From Fictibacillus solisalsi (GTDB lineage: Bacteria; Bacillota; Bacilli; Bacillales; Fictibacillaceae): a DNA stretch of 64,000 bases. The stretch spans positions 1,859,201 to 1,923,200 of the forward strand of contig NZ_FNHW01000001.1 of assembly GCF_900103485.1 (NCBI RefSeq), given 5' to 3'. A model generated the notes under the pieces. That model was not told the DNA's origin and did no database searches. It worked only from the letters and a program-made list of their open reading frames with translations. Below are positions 10,769 through 22,194 of the stretch, piece by piece. The translations under genes were made by a program, and so were the position numbers. How positions within the stretch are numbered: position 1 is the first letter of the stretch; each line of letters begins with the position of its first letter.

Positions 10769-11209
10769 TCATTTTTTTCTGTGAAACGGCTGATGAGCTC
10801 TTGGCTTGCCAAGAATCTCCGACCAAATGATTCCTTCCACAATGTTCTCCTTCTTGACAGCAAAAGAAACAATTTCTTCACTGCGGTCTTTGTACCTGTT
10901 GTTAGGTGACATAACAGACGCAGAAGAAGCCCGCGGTTTTCCCTGAATGTTTTGATACCTTTCGTGCATCGTAGAAGCAGATGATGCTTTTGACCTTTCG
11001 TTCTTTGTGGTTTCTTGTACTTTGGCTTTCTTGGCAGTTGCAACATCCGAAGGGTCAGCTGTTCTCCTTTGGACCCGCCGTTTTTGCTGAGGATCACTTT
11101 GCTGCGTCAGACTTCTTTTAATCAATCCATACAGTCCAACCACCACAAAAATGATAAATGGAAGCAAATCACCGATGGCATCGAAAAGATGATTGATAAG
11201 GATATCCAT
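10769..11209 (-). CDS. Small membrane protein in the yqfB position
   Basis: A 146-residue protein with one N-terminal membrane helix (about 8-30, IGDLLPFIIFVVVGLYGL) and a long hydrophilic, Lys/Ser/Arg-rich tail predicted disordered. Its ATG overlaps the floA stop (TAATG), so it is coupled to the nfeD-floA pair. In B. subtilis the third gene of this sigma-W operon is yqfB; the position matches but I cannot confirm homology from sequence alone. A reasonable role is a FloA or raft-associated membrane protein, which is inference. Confidence 0.8.
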   Translation of the reverse strand: MDILINHLFDAIGDLLPFIIFVVVGLYGLIKRSLTQQSDPQQKRRVQRRTADPSDVATAKKAKVQETTKNERSKASSASTMHERYQNIQGKPRASSASVMSPNNRYKDRSEEIVSFAVKKENIVEGIIWSEILGKPRAHQPFHRKK

Positions 11210-12222
11210 TATTTCTTCCCTTTAGTACCAGGCAAATCATCCTCACCCAATGAAGGATTCGCTTGTTTTCCAATCGATTCTCTCATATTTGTATCCGCAA
11301 TCACGTTGGTCAAATTAGCGTAATCAAGGACACCCATATTTCCTGAACGAAGTGCCTCGGCCATCGCAAGTGGAACCTCAGCCTCTGCTTCCACTACTTT
11401 CGCACGCATTTCCTGAACTTTGGCGAGCATTTCCTGTTCATTGGCAACTGCCATTGCTCTTCGTTCTTCCGCTTTCGCCTGAGCAATGTTTTTATCAGCC
11501 ATCGCCTGGTCGGTCTGCAGAGCTGCCCCAATATTCTTGCCGATATCGATATCTGCAATATCGATAGACAGGATTTCAAACGCAGTTCCGGAATCCAGCC
11601 CTTTGGACAACACTGTTTGGGATATGGTATCCGGGTTTTCAAGGACTTTCTTGTGATTTTCGCTCGAACCGATCGTGGAAACAATTCCTTCCCCTACACG
11701 GGCGATGACCGTTTCTTCTCCGGCGCCCCCTACCAGGCGTTCAATATTCGCTCTAACGGTTATTCTCGCCTTTGCTTTTACTTCAATGCCATCCAGTGCC
11801 ACACCGGCAATAAAAGGCGTTTCAATAACTTTGGGATTAACACTCATCTGTACGGCTTCAAGGACGTCTCTCCCAGCTAAATCAATAGCAGCAGACCGTT
11901 CGAAGCTCAATTCAATATTGGCTCTGTGTGCGGCAATCAGAGCGTTTACAACACGGTCTACATTTCCCCCCGCTAAATAATGGCTTTCGAGCTGGTTGGT
12001 CGTAAGGTTTAACCCAGCTTTTTGGGCCTTGATCAACGGATTAATGACCCTTGAGGGGATAACACGTCTTAAGCGCATGCCGATCAATGTAAAAATACCC
12101 ACCCTTACTCCTGCTGCAAGTGCTGAAATCCAAAGAGCAACCGGCACAAACGTGAATAGAACCGCAAGCACGATAATAATAACACCAATTAAAACAAGCG
12201 TGGCGATGGAACCTGAAAACAT
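11209..12222 (-). CDS. floA: Flotillin-like protein FloA
   Basis: A 337-residue FloA (YqfA): N-terminal hairpin membrane segment (about 5-50), a SPFH-like core and an alanine/glutamate-rich coiled stretch ([19 protein letters not shown]). It forms membrane domains that affect fluidity, secretion and wall turnover. The ATG touches the nfeD stop (TAAATG) and its Shine-Dalgarno GGAGGAG lies inside the nfeD 3' end. It is the second gene of a sigma-W-type operon. Confidence 0.95.
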   Translation of the reverse strand: MFSGSIATLVLIGVIIIVLAVLFTFVPVALWISALAAGVRVGIFTLIGMRLRRVIPSRVINPLIKAQKAGLNLTTNQLESHYLAGGNVDRVVNALIAAHRANIELSFERSAAIDLAGRDVLEAVQMSVNPKVIETPFIAGVALDGIEVKAKARITVRANIERLVGGAGEETVIARVGEGIVSTIGSSENHKKVLENPDTISQTVLSKGLDSGTAFEILSIDIADIDIGKNIGAALQTDQAMADKNIAQAKAEERRAMAVANEQEMLAKVQEMRAKVVEAEAEVPLAMAEALRSGNMGVLDYANLTNVIADTNMRESIGKQANPSLGEDDLPGTKGKK

Positions 12223-13563
12223 TTAATCTCCTCCTTTTTCTGATAAATCTTCTTTTACTTCTCTAACTACGATCCTTGACCCCTGTACTTTAACAATCTT
12301 TAACTTTTTCCCCTTTTGAATAAAGCTGCCTTCTGTTACAACATCCAGATATTCCCCATCGAGATCTGCTGTACCAGACGGCCTAAGAGGTGTGATGGCT
12401 TCAGCAATCCTCCCCGTAAGATCCGCTCTCTGATCATTTGAAATGTATCCCTTTTCCGTGCTCGTGCTGTCAAACAGGATCAGTTTTCTCAGCGGTCCCC
12501 GATAGCCAAAATATTTAAGAAAAAAGAAAGATCCTACCACAGTAACAACAAAAGCAATTCCTATCGAAATGGCTACAGTCGTTACCGATCCTGCAGCCAT
12601 AACCAAACTTGCAATCACTGCAACCACCCCCAGCACTCCTATAATGCCTCCCGGAACAAAAATTTCCAGGAACAAAAACACAAGACCCAGCACAAAAAGC
12701 GCAACGGATTCCCACCCGGCAAGTCCTGCAATCATATGACCAAAGAAATAAAGACCCAATGACAAAAGACCGATGGTGCCTGCAATACCAAAACCAGGTG
12801 TGAAAAGTTCAATGGCAAGCCCCAAAAACCCAACAGAAAAAAGGATGGCTACTGCAATCGGACTTGTGACCACACGAGCCACTTTTTCGGCCAGGCTTAA
12901 ATTTGCTTCCATAACTTTTGCGTCATCCAGCTTCAGATAAGAAAGAAGTTCCTGCCGGTCATTCACTATTTTTTCGGCATAACCCACCTTAAGCGCCTGA
13001 TTGGCCGTCAGGGTTAACAATTTCCCTTTTTTAAGCCCCAAATCCTTGATTTCTATTTCTTCATCTGCCATGGCTCTTGCATACTTGGGATCGCGGTTGT
13101 TGAGTTCTGCTGCCGCTTCCATTTCAGCAACCCAGGCGGATTCTGCTTTTTTCCCAGCCGTATTGCCCTGAGCATTAATGACGGCAGCCGAGCCCATCGT
13201 TGTTGACGGTTTCATAACGATTTCATTTGCATTCAATGCAATATACGCTCCGGCAGAAAAGGCATCTTTAATTATGTAAGCAGTAGTGGGTATTTTCGTA
13301 TTTCTGATCTGCTGCGCAATCTTATTGGCTGAATCCACTCTTCCTCCCGGCGTGTTGATTTCAAAAATAATGTGATCTGCACCTGCTTTTTCGGCCTCGT
13401 TCAAACTTCTCTCAAGGAAAGCTTCAAGACCTCTTTCAATTTCCTGCTGTACCGGAATTATATATACCGTCTTTCCATCCCCTTCACCGGCAGCCGGTTT
13501 GATGGCCGTCAGCAGCGGAATCATCAATAGACCAAGGAAGAATATCAACCGGATTATTCTCAA
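12223..13563 (-). CDS. yqeZ: NfeD1b-type membrane serine protease (YqeZ)
   Basis: A 446-residue protein with a signal/anchor segment, a ClpP-class serine protease domain (about 30-220, with the nucleophile region DAFSAGAYIAL and FEINTPGGRVD), four membrane helices (about 235-345) and a C-terminal NfeD OB-fold. NfeD proteins pair with SPFH proteins; here it directly precedes floA. A sigma-W-type promoter lies 34 bp upstream. In B. subtilis the yqeZ-yqfA-yqfB operon is in the envelope-stress sigma-W regulon. Confidence 0.93.
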   Translation of the reverse strand: MRIIRLIFFLGLLMIPLLTAIKPAAGEGDGKTVYIIPVQQEIERGLEAFLERSLNEAEKAGADHIIFEINTPGGRVDSANKIAQQIRNTKIPTTAYIIKDAFSAGAYIALNANEIVMKPSTTMGSAAVINAQGNTAGKKAESAWVAEMEAAAELNNRDPKYARAMADEEIEIKDLGLKKGKLLTLTANQALKVGYAEKIVNDRQELLSYLKLDDAKVMEANLSLAEKVARVVTSPIAVAILFSVGFLGLAIELFTPGFGIAGTIGLLSLGLYFFGHMIAGLAGWESVALFVLGLVFLFLEIFVPGGIIGVLGVVAVIASLVMAAGSVTTVAISIGIAFVVTVVGSFFFLKYFGYRGPLRKLILFDSTSTEKGYISNDQRADLTGRIAEAITPLRPSGTADLDGEYLDVVTEGSFIQKGKKLKIVKVQGSRIVVREVKEDLSEKGGD

Positions 13564-13596
13564 CGTTCCCCCCCCTTTTAAATCCTCATATATTCA

Positions 13597-13623
13597 TACG
13601 ACTGATCAACCAAAAAAGTTTCA
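13597..13623 (-). promoter_or_regulatory. sigma-W-type promoter of the yqeZ-floA operon
   Basis: Reading minus, TGAAAC (13623-13618, continuing TTTT) is followed after 17 bp by CGTA (13600-13597). This is a strong match to the B. subtilis sigma-W consensus TGAAAC-N16/17-CGTA and stands in the expected place, upstream of yqeZ. Confidence 0.85.
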
Positions 13624-13695
13624 ATATCTGGAAAGTCCCCTTTACATTGTACTGTATGCATTTACGAAAGACCAACCATGAATGGAAAATCAACG

Positions 13696-13733
13696 CAAAA
13701 AGACGCCTGTGAGGCTAAGCCTCAAGGCGTCTG
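13696..13733 (-). terminator. intrinsic terminator after yqeY
   Basis: Reading minus, AGACGCCT and AGGCGTCT with inner TGAGGC/GCCTCA form a near-perfect hairpin ending in a T-run (revcomp of AAAAAG). It closes the rpsU-yqeY unit and insulates the sigma-W operon. Confidence 0.85.
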
Positions 13734-13739
13734 TTCGAT

Positions 13740-14183
13740 TTAAGATAAATTTTGTTGGACGAGCTTGTTGACAAGAGAACCATCAGCTTTGCCTTTTACT
13801 TGAGGCATCACCACACCCATCACCTTGCCCATATCCGCTTTTGATGAAGCGCCAACTTTCTCGATGGCTGCCAGGACAATCTCTTTCACTTCATCCTCTG
13901 ATAACTGTTGTGGCATATAATCCGTAATGATGGCAATTTCTTCTTTCAAAGGATCTGCCAAATCATTGCGTCCAGCTTTTTCAAATTCTTGGAGGGAGTC
14001 TTTTCTTTGTTTCATTTCACGTGCAAGAACAGTGAGCTCTTCTTCTTCATTCAGGTCGTGCCCGAGCTTGATTGATTCGTTTTGAAGGGATGCCTTCACC
14101 ATGCGAATCACAGAAAGCTTTTGCTTGTTTTTGTCCTTCATCGCTTGTTTCATATCCTGGTTTAATCGATCAAGAAGACTCAT
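13740..14183 (-). CDS. yqeY: GatB/YqeY domain protein
   Basis: A 147-residue YqeY protein, homologous to the tail domain of the GatB subunit of Glu/Asp-tRNA amidotransferase and able to bind tRNA in known family members. Typical features are the basic start [21 protein letters not shown], the [11 protein letters not shown] motif and [20 protein letters not shown]. It follows rpsU by 15 bp and is probably cotranscribed with it. Confidence 0.93.
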   Translation of the reverse strand: MSLLDRLNQDMKQAMKDKNKQKLSVIRMVKASLQNESIKLGHDLNEEEELTVLAREMKQRKDSLQEFEKAGRNDLADPLKEEIAIITDYMPQQLSEDEVKEIVLAAIEKVGASSKADMGKVMGVVMPQVKGKADGSLVNKLVQQNLS

Positions 14184-14198
14184 AAACTTACACCTCTC

Positions 14199-14372
14199 TT
14201 AGAACTTACGCTTTCTTGCTGCCTCAGCCTTCTTCTTACGTTTAACGCTTGGCTTTTCATAATGCTTGCGCTTTTTCACTTCTGCCAAAGTTCCATCTTT
14301 GGAAACGGATCTTTTAAAACGACGAAGAGCATCATCAATGGATTCGTTCTTACGAACACGAGTTTCTGCCAT
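14199..14372 (-). CDS. rpsU: 30S ribosomal protein S21
   Basis: A 57-residue bS21 with the typical [19 protein letters not shown] and a highly basic tail. A longer frame opens at 14405, but the ATG at 14372 follows GGAGGGAAAG and gives the known N-terminus [10 protein letters not shown]. It precedes yqeY, as in B. subtilis. Confidence 0.97.
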   Translation of the reverse strand: MAETRVRKNESIDDALRRFKRSVSKDGTLAEVKKRKHYEKPSVKRKKKAEAARKRKF

Positions 14373-14486
14373 TTTCTTTCCCTCCCTCCAGACCATTTCA
14401 GTCACAATTAGTGATAGAAATGCGTCACATATCTTTTGCCATTATAATATATCAATTGATAATGGTCAACAAAAATCCGCTTTGTT

Positions 14487-15161
14487 TTAATAATCCGATT
14501 CAGAGCTTTCGCCTTTAACAATCGCAATTCCTGCACTTGCCCCAATCCGGGTTGCCCCAGCTTCCACCATAGCAAGTGTGGTCTCCCTGTCGCGTACACC
14601 ACCTGAAGCTTTTACGCCAATATTCGGGCCGACCGTCTTTCGCATAAGGCGGATATCTTCAACTGTGGCTCCTCCTGTGGAAAATCCGGTAGAGGTTTTC
14701 ACAAATTGAATGCCGGATTTAACTGCGATTTCACAGGCCATCACTTTTTCTTCATCTGTAAGCAGGGATGTTTCAATAATGGCCTTTGTCAGTGCGCGCC
14801 CTTTTGCAGCTTCAACAACCGCACGGACATCCCGTTCAACCAGTTCGTACTCTTTCCCTTTTAAAGCACCGATATTGATTACCATGTCCACTTCAGTTGC
14901 CCCGTTTTCAATGGCATTTTTTGTTTCAAACGCCTTCACTTCAGGAGTACTTGCGCCAAGCGGAAAACCAATGACTGTACATACAGCCACGTCTGTCCCT
15001 TTTAGTTGCTCGTACGCGGTATACACCCAAACGGGATTAACACAAACTGAAAAGAAATTGAATTCTTTTGCCTCGGCACACAATTTTAAAATATCCTCTT
15101 TGGTTGTTTCCGGTTTTAAAGCGGTATGGTCAATGAGTTTAGCAAGATCTGTTGCAGCCAT
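14487..15161 (-). CDS. deoC: Deoxyribose-phosphate aldolase
   Basis: A 224-residue class I aldolase that splits 2-deoxyribose 5-phosphate into acetaldehyde and glyceraldehyde 3-phosphate in nucleoside catabolism. The Schiff-base lysine lies in [14 protein letters not shown] and the second active-site lysine in [10 protein letters not shown]. The ATG at 15161 gives [17 protein letters not shown] after GAGGAAAGG; the frame is open further upstream. In many bacilli deoC lies in the dra operon, so this site between rpsU and mtaB is noteworthy but not unique. Confidence 0.94.
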   Translation of the reverse strand: MAATDLAKLIDHTALKPETTKEDILKLCAEAKEFNFFSVCVNPVWVYTAYEQLKGTDVAVCTVIGFPLGASTPEVKAFETKNAIENGATEVDMVINIGALKGKEYELVERDVRAVVEAAKGRALTKAIIETSLLTDEEKVMACEIAVKSGIQFVKTSTGFSTGGATVEDIRLMRKTVGPNIGVKASGGVRDRETTLAMVEAGATRIGASAGIAIVKGESSESDY

Positions 15162-15242
15162 TTTTATCATCCTTTCCTCACTTCTATTCCACCTCTGTAT
15201 TTTACCAAAACCCGACATTAAAATACAAAACTCCGGTTATCA

Positions 15243-15275
15243 TAAAAAAAGAAAGCCCGGCTAACCGGACTTTCA
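15243..15275 (-). terminator. intrinsic terminator after mtaB
   Basis: Reading minus, GAAAG-CCCGG and CCGG-ACTTTC form a hairpin followed by a T-run (revcomp of AAAAAAAG). It ends the prmA-rsmE-mtaB transcript before deoC. Confidence 0.8.
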
Positions 15276-15281
15276 GTGGAA

Positions 15282-16634
15282 TCAGAAGTTTGCAATTTCC
15301 TTGGAAAGGTGATTATCAATTACTTTTACAAACTGACCGTCATTATACGGGTAACCCGCTTTCGAAATTTTCACAAGGACTTGTTTACCAATCATCTCTT
15401 CAGTTGCAGGGAACCTGACTTTAAGATAGTTCGGTGTATATCCGACATAAAGGCCTGTACCCTTTTCTTCCTTATATTCTTCTTCAGGAATAACCTCTAC
15501 GACTTCATCTTCATAATTTGAAGCATATTCCTTCGCCAGTTGGTCTGAAAGCTCGATCAAGCGGTGAACACGTTCGTTTTTCACCTCTTCAGGAACTTGA
15601 TCCTCCATCCGTGCAGCAGGTGTGCCTGTGCGCTTGGAGTATGGGAAGACATGAAGCTCGGAAAATTTGTGGTCACGGATGAAATTATAGGTCTCCATAA
15701 ATTCTTCTTCCGTTTCCCCAGGAAATCCAACAATGACATCTGAAGTAATTGCCAAACCAGGAAGAGCTTTTTTCAACTTGGAAATACGCTCTGCAAAAAG
15801 TTCCATGGTATACTTTCTGCGCATTCTTTGAAGAACCGTGTTGGAACCGGACTGAAGGGGGATATGAAGATGTGGAACGACCTTATCAGATCGGTTCATG
15901 ACCTCAATCACTTCGTCCGTAATCTGGCTCGCTTCAATAGAAGAGATGCGAAGCCGTTTTAATCCTTCCACTTTCTCATCCAATTCTGCAAGAAGCATGG
16001 CAAAGTTGTAATCTTTTAAATCTTCACCATATCCCGCAGTGTGAATGCCAGTAAGCACGATCTCTTTATACCCGGCATTAACAAGCTGCTGTGCCTGATG
16101 GATGACTTCTTTTGAATCCCGTGAGCGCAATAGCCCGCGTGCCCAGGGAATGATACAAAATGTACAGAAGTTGTTGCAACCTTCCTGAATTTTCAGGGAT
16201 GCACGTGTACGGTCCGTAAACGAAGGAACATCAAGTTCTTCATAAACTCGAGCCTTCATGATGTTGCCGACTCCATTGATGGGAAGCCGTTCTTCTTTAA
16301 ATTGCTCAATAAACCCTAGCATCTTCCCTCGATCCTGAGTTCCCACTACAATGTCTACACCCGGGATCGCCATGATTTCAGCAGGAGAGGTCTGGGCGTA
16401 GCACCCCGTCACACAAATGACCGCATCCGGGTTTTTACGGATCGCCCGGCGGATCACCTGACGGCTTTTTTTATCGCCTGTATTGGTTACAGTACATGTA
16501 TTAATTACATAAACGTCAGCTGTTTGCTCGAACTCTTTACGTTCATAACCCTCACTTTGAAACAGCTGCCAAATCGCTTCTGTTTCGTAATGGTTTACTT
16601 TACAGCCTAATGTATGAAAAGCCACTGATGGCAT
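15282..16634 (-). CDS. mtaB: tRNA threonylcarbamoyladenosine methylthiotransferase MtaB
   Basis: A 450-residue radical-SAM enzyme (YqeV) that adds the methylthio group to t6A37 of tRNA. It has the N-terminal UPF0004 domain (HTLGCKVNHYET), the SAM cluster motif CNNFCTFCIIPWARG and a C-terminal TRAM domain. The ATG at 16634 follows GAGGTG; this Shine-Dalgarno lies at the end of rsmE, whose stop overlaps. It forms one run with prmA and rsmE. Confidence 0.95.
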   Translation of the reverse strand: MPSVAFHTLGCKVNHYETEAIWQLFQSEGYERKEFEQTADVYVINTCTVTNTGDKKSRQVIRRAIRKNPDAVICVTGCYAQTSPAEIMAIPGVDIVVGTQDRGKMLGFIEQFKEERLPINGVGNIMKARVYEELDVPSFTDRTRASLKIQEGCNNFCTFCIIPWARGLLRSRDSKEVIHQAQQLVNAGYKEIVLTGIHTAGYGEDLKDYNFAMLLAELDEKVEGLKRLRISSIEASQITDEVIEVMNRSDKVVPHLHIPLQSGSNTVLQRMRRKYTMELFAERISKLKKALPGLAITSDVIVGFPGETEEEFMETYNFIRDHKFSELHVFPYSKRTGTPAARMEDQVPEEVKNERVHRLIELSDQLAKEYASNYEDEVVEVIPEEEYKEEKGTGLYVGYTPNYLKVRFPATEEMIGKQVLVKISKAGYPYNDGQFVKVIDNHLSKEIANF

Positions 16635-16639
16635 TTCAA

Positions 16640-17392
16640 TCACCTCATTAATTCAAAATGATAGGAAACAGCGCTTAGGAGATAAGAACTGGCTGTTTCT
16701 GTACGCAATATTCGGGGGCCAAATCCACAGGAAACAAAACCGGCTTCCTTTAATTCAGACACTTCATGCCTGCTAAATCCGCCTTCCGGTCCGATGGCAC
16801 AAAGAAGTGTCGAACCGGGAGACATGGAATTCAGGACTTCAGCCAGCCGCTTCGTCTCTCCCTCTTTCGCTTCTTCTTCATACGCCACAATTTTATAATC
16901 AAAACCAGCTGCTTGTTTCAGAAGAGTTGTAAAGGAAACAGGCGTAAACACGTCAGGAATCACGCTGCGGTGTGACTGCTCAGCCGCCTCTTTTGCAATT
17001 TTTGCAAGCCGCAGGATTTTTTTCTGACCTTTTTTTTCATCCCATTTTACAATACACCGCGATGAAGAAAAAGGCAAAAATCCCTTTGCTCCAAGTTCAG
17101 TCCCTTTTTGTACAATCGTTTCCAGCTTATCTCCTTTAGGAATTCCCTGGGCAATGATGACCTGTATAGGGGATTCCTTTTGTTCCTGTATCTCTTCGAT
17201 CACAGAGGCTTGGACAGAATCACGGTCCACTGCCGTGATTTCACAAAGCACAGTCCGGCCCTGACTATCGGAACAAATAATATGGTCGCCGTTTTCCATT
17301 CTCATTACTTTTGCAATATGATTTGCATCATCACCCGTGATTGTCACGGTGGTCTTGCTCATATCGTTTCCTGAAACAAAATACCTTTGCAT
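16640..17392 (-). CDS. rsmE: 16S rRNA m3U1498 methyltransferase RsmE
   Basis: A 250-residue SPOUT-class methyltransferase. The C-terminal knot is visible: LLCAIGPEGGFSRHEV and FGPRILRTETASSYLLS. The N-terminal PUA-like domain starts MQRYFVSGND. The frame opens upstream, but the ATG at 17392 follows AAAGAGGT and lies 1 bp after the prmA stop, so the genes are coupled. Confidence 0.95.
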   Translation of the reverse strand: MQRYFVSGNDMSKTTVTITGDDANHIAKVMRMENGDHIICSDSQGRTVLCEITAVDRDSVQASVIEEIQEQKESPIQVIIAQGIPKGDKLETIVQKGTELGAKGFLPFSSSRCIVKWDEKKGQKKILRLAKIAKEAAEQSHRSVIPDVFTPVSFTTLLKQAAGFDYKIVAYEEEAKEGETKRLAEVLNSMSPGSTLLCAIGPEGGFSRHEVSELKEAGFVSCGFGPRILRTETASSYLLSAVSYHFELMR

Positions 17393-17393
17393 G

Positions 17394-18350
17394 TTAGACC
17401 TCTTTCGAGTGCGAAAGATTGCGCGCAATGATCGCTACCCAGTCTTCCATCTCCAGCACCTCTACAATGGTAAAGCCGTTTTGTTTCAGCTCTTCTTTTA
17501 CTTCGTTCTTTTTTCCCTGAATGATGCCCGAAGTAATAAACAGGCCATTTTGTTTAAGCACCCTTGCGGCATCTGGAACAAAACGCAGGATAATATCAGC
17601 AAGCAGATTGCCGACAATAAGATCGGCAGGACCGTCAATATCGTTTAACAAGTTATTCTGCTTTACAGTAATTTTTTCTGCTGCTTTATTCAGTTTCACA
17701 TTAATATTGGCGCTTGAAACTGCTACATCGTCCAAATCAAATGCCTGAACACGCTTCGCTCCCAGGTGGGCCGCAGCGATACTTAAAACACCGGAGCCGG
17801 TTCCTACATCAATGACTTCATCCCCTGGCTTCAGGTATTTCTCAATGGCTTGCAGGCACATGACCGTTGTTGGATGAGTCCCGGTGCCGAAGGCCATCCC
17901 CGGATCCAGTTCAATGATAACCTCATCAGAGCTCACAGGCTGATAATCTTCCCAAGTCGGTGTAATGGTTATTTTTTCTGAAATTTTGACCGGTTTGTAG
18001 TATTTCTTCCAGGCGGTTGCCCACTCTTCTTCATTTACCTCACTAATGGTTACATGGTTATGGCCGAGATCGATATCATAGGTCATTAAATTATTAATGG
18101 CTTCCTTGATTTCATCTACTGTTTCACCAAGAAAGCTTGTTACCGGCAAATATGCCTTAATCAGTACGCCTTCTTCAGGATAATCATTAGGATCGAGTTG
18201 ATAGATTTCCCCAAAAACGGATGTTCTCTCTTTAATTAAGTCTTCCGGATCTTCTATCACCACGCCGCTGGCACCTGCTTCGTGTAGAATGTTTGAGATT
18301 GGTTCAACCGCTTCCTGGGTAGTATGAATGCTAATTTCTGACCATTTCAA
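17394..18350 (-). CDS. prmA: Ribosomal protein L11 methyltransferase
   Basis: A class I SAM methyltransferase that trimethylates L11. It has an N-terminal substrate domain ([18 protein letters not shown]) and a Rossmann domain with [14 protein letters not shown] and [20 protein letters not shown]. An ATG at 18365 is open, but the TTG at 18350 (LKWSEIS) lies about 9 bp after GGAG and matches the B. subtilis start MKWSELS. It follows dnaJ by 27 bp, the conserved heat-shock operon order. Confidence 0.93.
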   Translation of the reverse strand: MKWSEISIHTTQEAVEPISNILHEAGASGVVIEDPEDLIKERTSVFGEIYQLDPNDYPEEGVLIKAYLPVTSFLGETVDEIKEAINNLMTYDIDLGHNHVTISEVNEEEWATAWKKYYKPVKISEKITITPTWEDYQPVSSDEVIIELDPGMAFGTGTHPTTVMCLQAIEKYLKPGDEVIDVGTGSGVLSIAAAHLGAKRVQAFDLDDVAVSSANINVKLNKAAEKITVKQNNLLNDIDGPADLIVGNLLADIILRFVPDAARVLKQNGLFITSGIIQGKKNEVKEELKQNGFTIVEVLEMEDWVAIIARNLSHSKEV

Positions 18351-18377
18351 TTCTATCAACTCCATTCCTATGATCCA

Positions 18378-19496
18378 TTACTCGCCCTTGAAGGCTCTTT
18401 TTACTTTGTCAAAAAAGGATTCTTCATGCTCATCCGGCACATCTCCGCCGATTTCGGCAAAATCCCTGAGCAATTGCTTTTGTTTGTCGGAAAGCTTGGT
18501 TGGTGTCAGCACTTTTACCTGAATGTGCTGGTCTCCCTGGCCGCGCCCCCTGACATTTTGTACTCCTTTTCCGCGCAGACGGAAATGAGTTCCGGTCTGT
18601 GTTCCAGCCGGTATTTTCAATTTGATTCGCCCGTGCAATGTAGGAACTTCAATTTCATCTCCCAATGCAGCCTGAGCAAAAGTAATTGGCATTTCACAAA
18701 AAATGTCGTCTCCGTCTCTCTCGAAAAATTCGTGAGGAAGAACTCTGAAAACAACATAAAGGTCTCCTGGAGGACCCCCGTTTACGCCTGGTTCTCCATG
18801 CCCTGAAAGACGGATTTGCTGGCCGTTATCTACGCCTGCAGGGATTTTCACATTGATTTTCTTTGTGGTGGTTATTTTCCCTTTACCGTGGCATGTACCG
18901 CATTTTTCTTTGATGATCTTGCCCGTTCCGCTGCAGTACTGACATACTCGTTTGTTGACGATGCGTCCAAACGGTGTATTTTGCTCGACGTTCAGCTGGC
19001 CAGAACCTTTACAATGTGAGCATGTTTCCGGTTTCGTGCCAGGCTTTGCACCCGATCCGTGACATGTTTCACATGTTTCCTCTTTAGGAAGCTCAATTTC
19101 GGTTTCTTTACCGAAAACCGCTTCTTCAAACTTGAGGTTCATATTGTACTGCAAATCTGATCCCTGTCTCGGGGCATTCGGGTTTCTTCTTCCCCCGCCG
19201 CCGAAAAACATATCAAATATGTCTCCGAAGCCGCCAAAGTCAGCTCCTGCGCCTCCAAAACCCCCAAATCCCTGATTAGGATCCGTATGGCCAAATTGGT
19301 CGTACTGAGCTTTTTTTTGAGGATCTTTTAACGTATCATACGCTTCCCGCACCTCTTTAAACTTCTCGGCAGCATCCGGCTCCTTGTTCACATCAGGATG
19401 GTACTGCTTGGTCAGTTTGCGGTAGGCTTTTTTTATTTCATCGGTGGATGCATTCTTATCCAAACCGAGTACTTCATAGTAATCCCGTTTACTCAT
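18378..19496 (-). CDS. dnaJ: Chaperone DnaJ
   Basis: A 372-residue class A DnaJ: J-domain with HPD (YHPDVNKEP), Gly/Phe-rich linker (about 75-115), four CXXCXGXG zinc repeats starting [12 protein letters not shown], and the C-terminal substrate domains. It stimulates DnaK ATPase. The ATG at 19496 gives [12 protein letters not shown]; an upstream ATG at 19520 is less likely. A hairpin between dnaK and dnaJ may lower dnaJ expression. Confidence 0.97.
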   Translation of the reverse strand: MSKRDYYEVLGLDKNASTDEIKKAYRKLTKQYHPDVNKEPDAAEKFKEVREAYDTLKDPQKKAQYDQFGHTDPNQGFGGFGGAGADFGGFGDIFDMFFGGGGRRNPNAPRQGSDLQYNMNLKFEEAVFGKETEIELPKEETCETCHGSGAKPGTKPETCSHCKGSGQLNVEQNTPFGRIVNKRVCQYCSGTGKIIKEKCGTCHGKGKITTTKKINVKIPAGVDNGQQIRLSGHGEPGVNGGPPGDLYVVFRVLPHEFFERDGDDIFCEMPITFAQAALGDEIEVPTLHGRIKLKIPAGTQTGTHFRLRGKGVQNVRGRGQGDQHIQVKVLTPTKLSDKQKQLLRDFAEIGGDVPDEHEESFFDKVKRAFKGE

Positions 19497-19620
19497 AGAA
19501 ACCCACTCCCGAATCTTCACATAAAAATTATCTTACCATTGTTGCTTTTCTTTTTTCAACAAAGATCGTTAAATATGTGAATTGTTTTTAACATCTGCTA
19601 GTGAAATGCATTAAAACGGA

Positions 19621-19662
19621 AAAAAAGTCAAAGCCAAGATGATCGCCTGACTTTGACTTTTT
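19621..19662 (-). terminator. intrinsic terminator between dnaK and dnaJ
   Basis: Reading minus, AAAAAGTCAAAG and CTTTGACTTTTT form 12-bp arms with a T-run. It likely works as a partial terminator inside the hrcA-grpE-dnaK-dnaJ operon and would reduce downstream transcription. Confidence 0.75.
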
Positions 19663-19680
19663 CCTTAACAAATCACGTTA

Positions 19681-21531
<1,851 letters not shown>

Positions 21532-21558
21532 TTATATGTAATATTAAGTGCCTTAATA

Positions 21559-22155
21559 TTACTGATTTACTTTTACCATTGCCGGCCGAATGACTCGGTC
21601 CTTTAATTTGTAACCCTTTTGCAGGGTCTCAACGATTACGTTAGACTCATACTCTTCATCCTGAACTTGCATGACCGCCTGGTGAAGATTCGGGTCAAAG
21701 GCTGCGCCCTCGGATTCAATAACTTCCAGTCCTTCGCTCTTCATCGCCTCAAGAAGCTGGCGATACACCATTTCCACTCCTTGCAGAACAGAAGAGGCTT
21801 GAGCATCTTCCACCTTAACATCCATGGCTCTTTCGAAGTTATCAAGAGCAGGCAACAGCTGTGTAATCAGACTTTGAGATTTATATTTTAACTGAGCCGC
21901 CTGGTCTTCCCGTGTGCGGCGCTTGAAATTTTCAAAATCGGCCTGCACACGAAGCAGCCGGTTCTCAGTTTCAGACAGACTGGCTTCCAGCTGAGCAATT
22001 CTGCTGTCTTCCACAACAGGTTCAGATGATTCAGCCGCTTGATCTTCATCCCCCTGCGCGTTTGAATTTTCAAGATGTTCAGCCTGAGCAGCTTCCTCTT
22101 GCACAGTATCATTCATTTCCTCAAATTCAGCAGTATCTTTGTGATTGTTTTCCAT
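21559..22155 (-). CDS. grpE: Nucleotide exchange factor GrpE
   Basis: A 198-residue GrpE that releases ADP from DnaK. It has an acidic disordered N-terminus (about 1-50), a long coiled coil (about 50-100, [15 protein letters not shown]) and the C-terminal beta domain with [17 protein letters not shown] and [16 protein letters not shown]. It stands between hrcA and dnaK, the conserved order. Confidence 0.97.
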   Translation of the reverse strand: MENNHKDTAEFEEMNDTVQEEAAQAEHLENSNAQGDEDQAAESSEPVVEDSRIAQLEASLSETENRLLRVQADFENFKRRTREDQAAQLKYKSQSLITQLLPALDNFERAMDVKVEDAQASSVLQGVEMVYRQLLEAMKSEGLEVIESEGAAFDPNLHQAVMQVQDEEYESNVIVETLQKGYKLKDRVIRPAMVKVNQ

Positions 22156-22194
22156 GTTGTCACCTCCCTAACCTAATACGTTGTTCGTTAAGAT

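Noticed and set aside
11015..11209. Second frame overlapping the yqfB-position gene
   Set aside because: The alternative minus frame (10720-11097) lacks a ribosome-binding site, while the chosen frame is coupled to floA and has a membrane helix.
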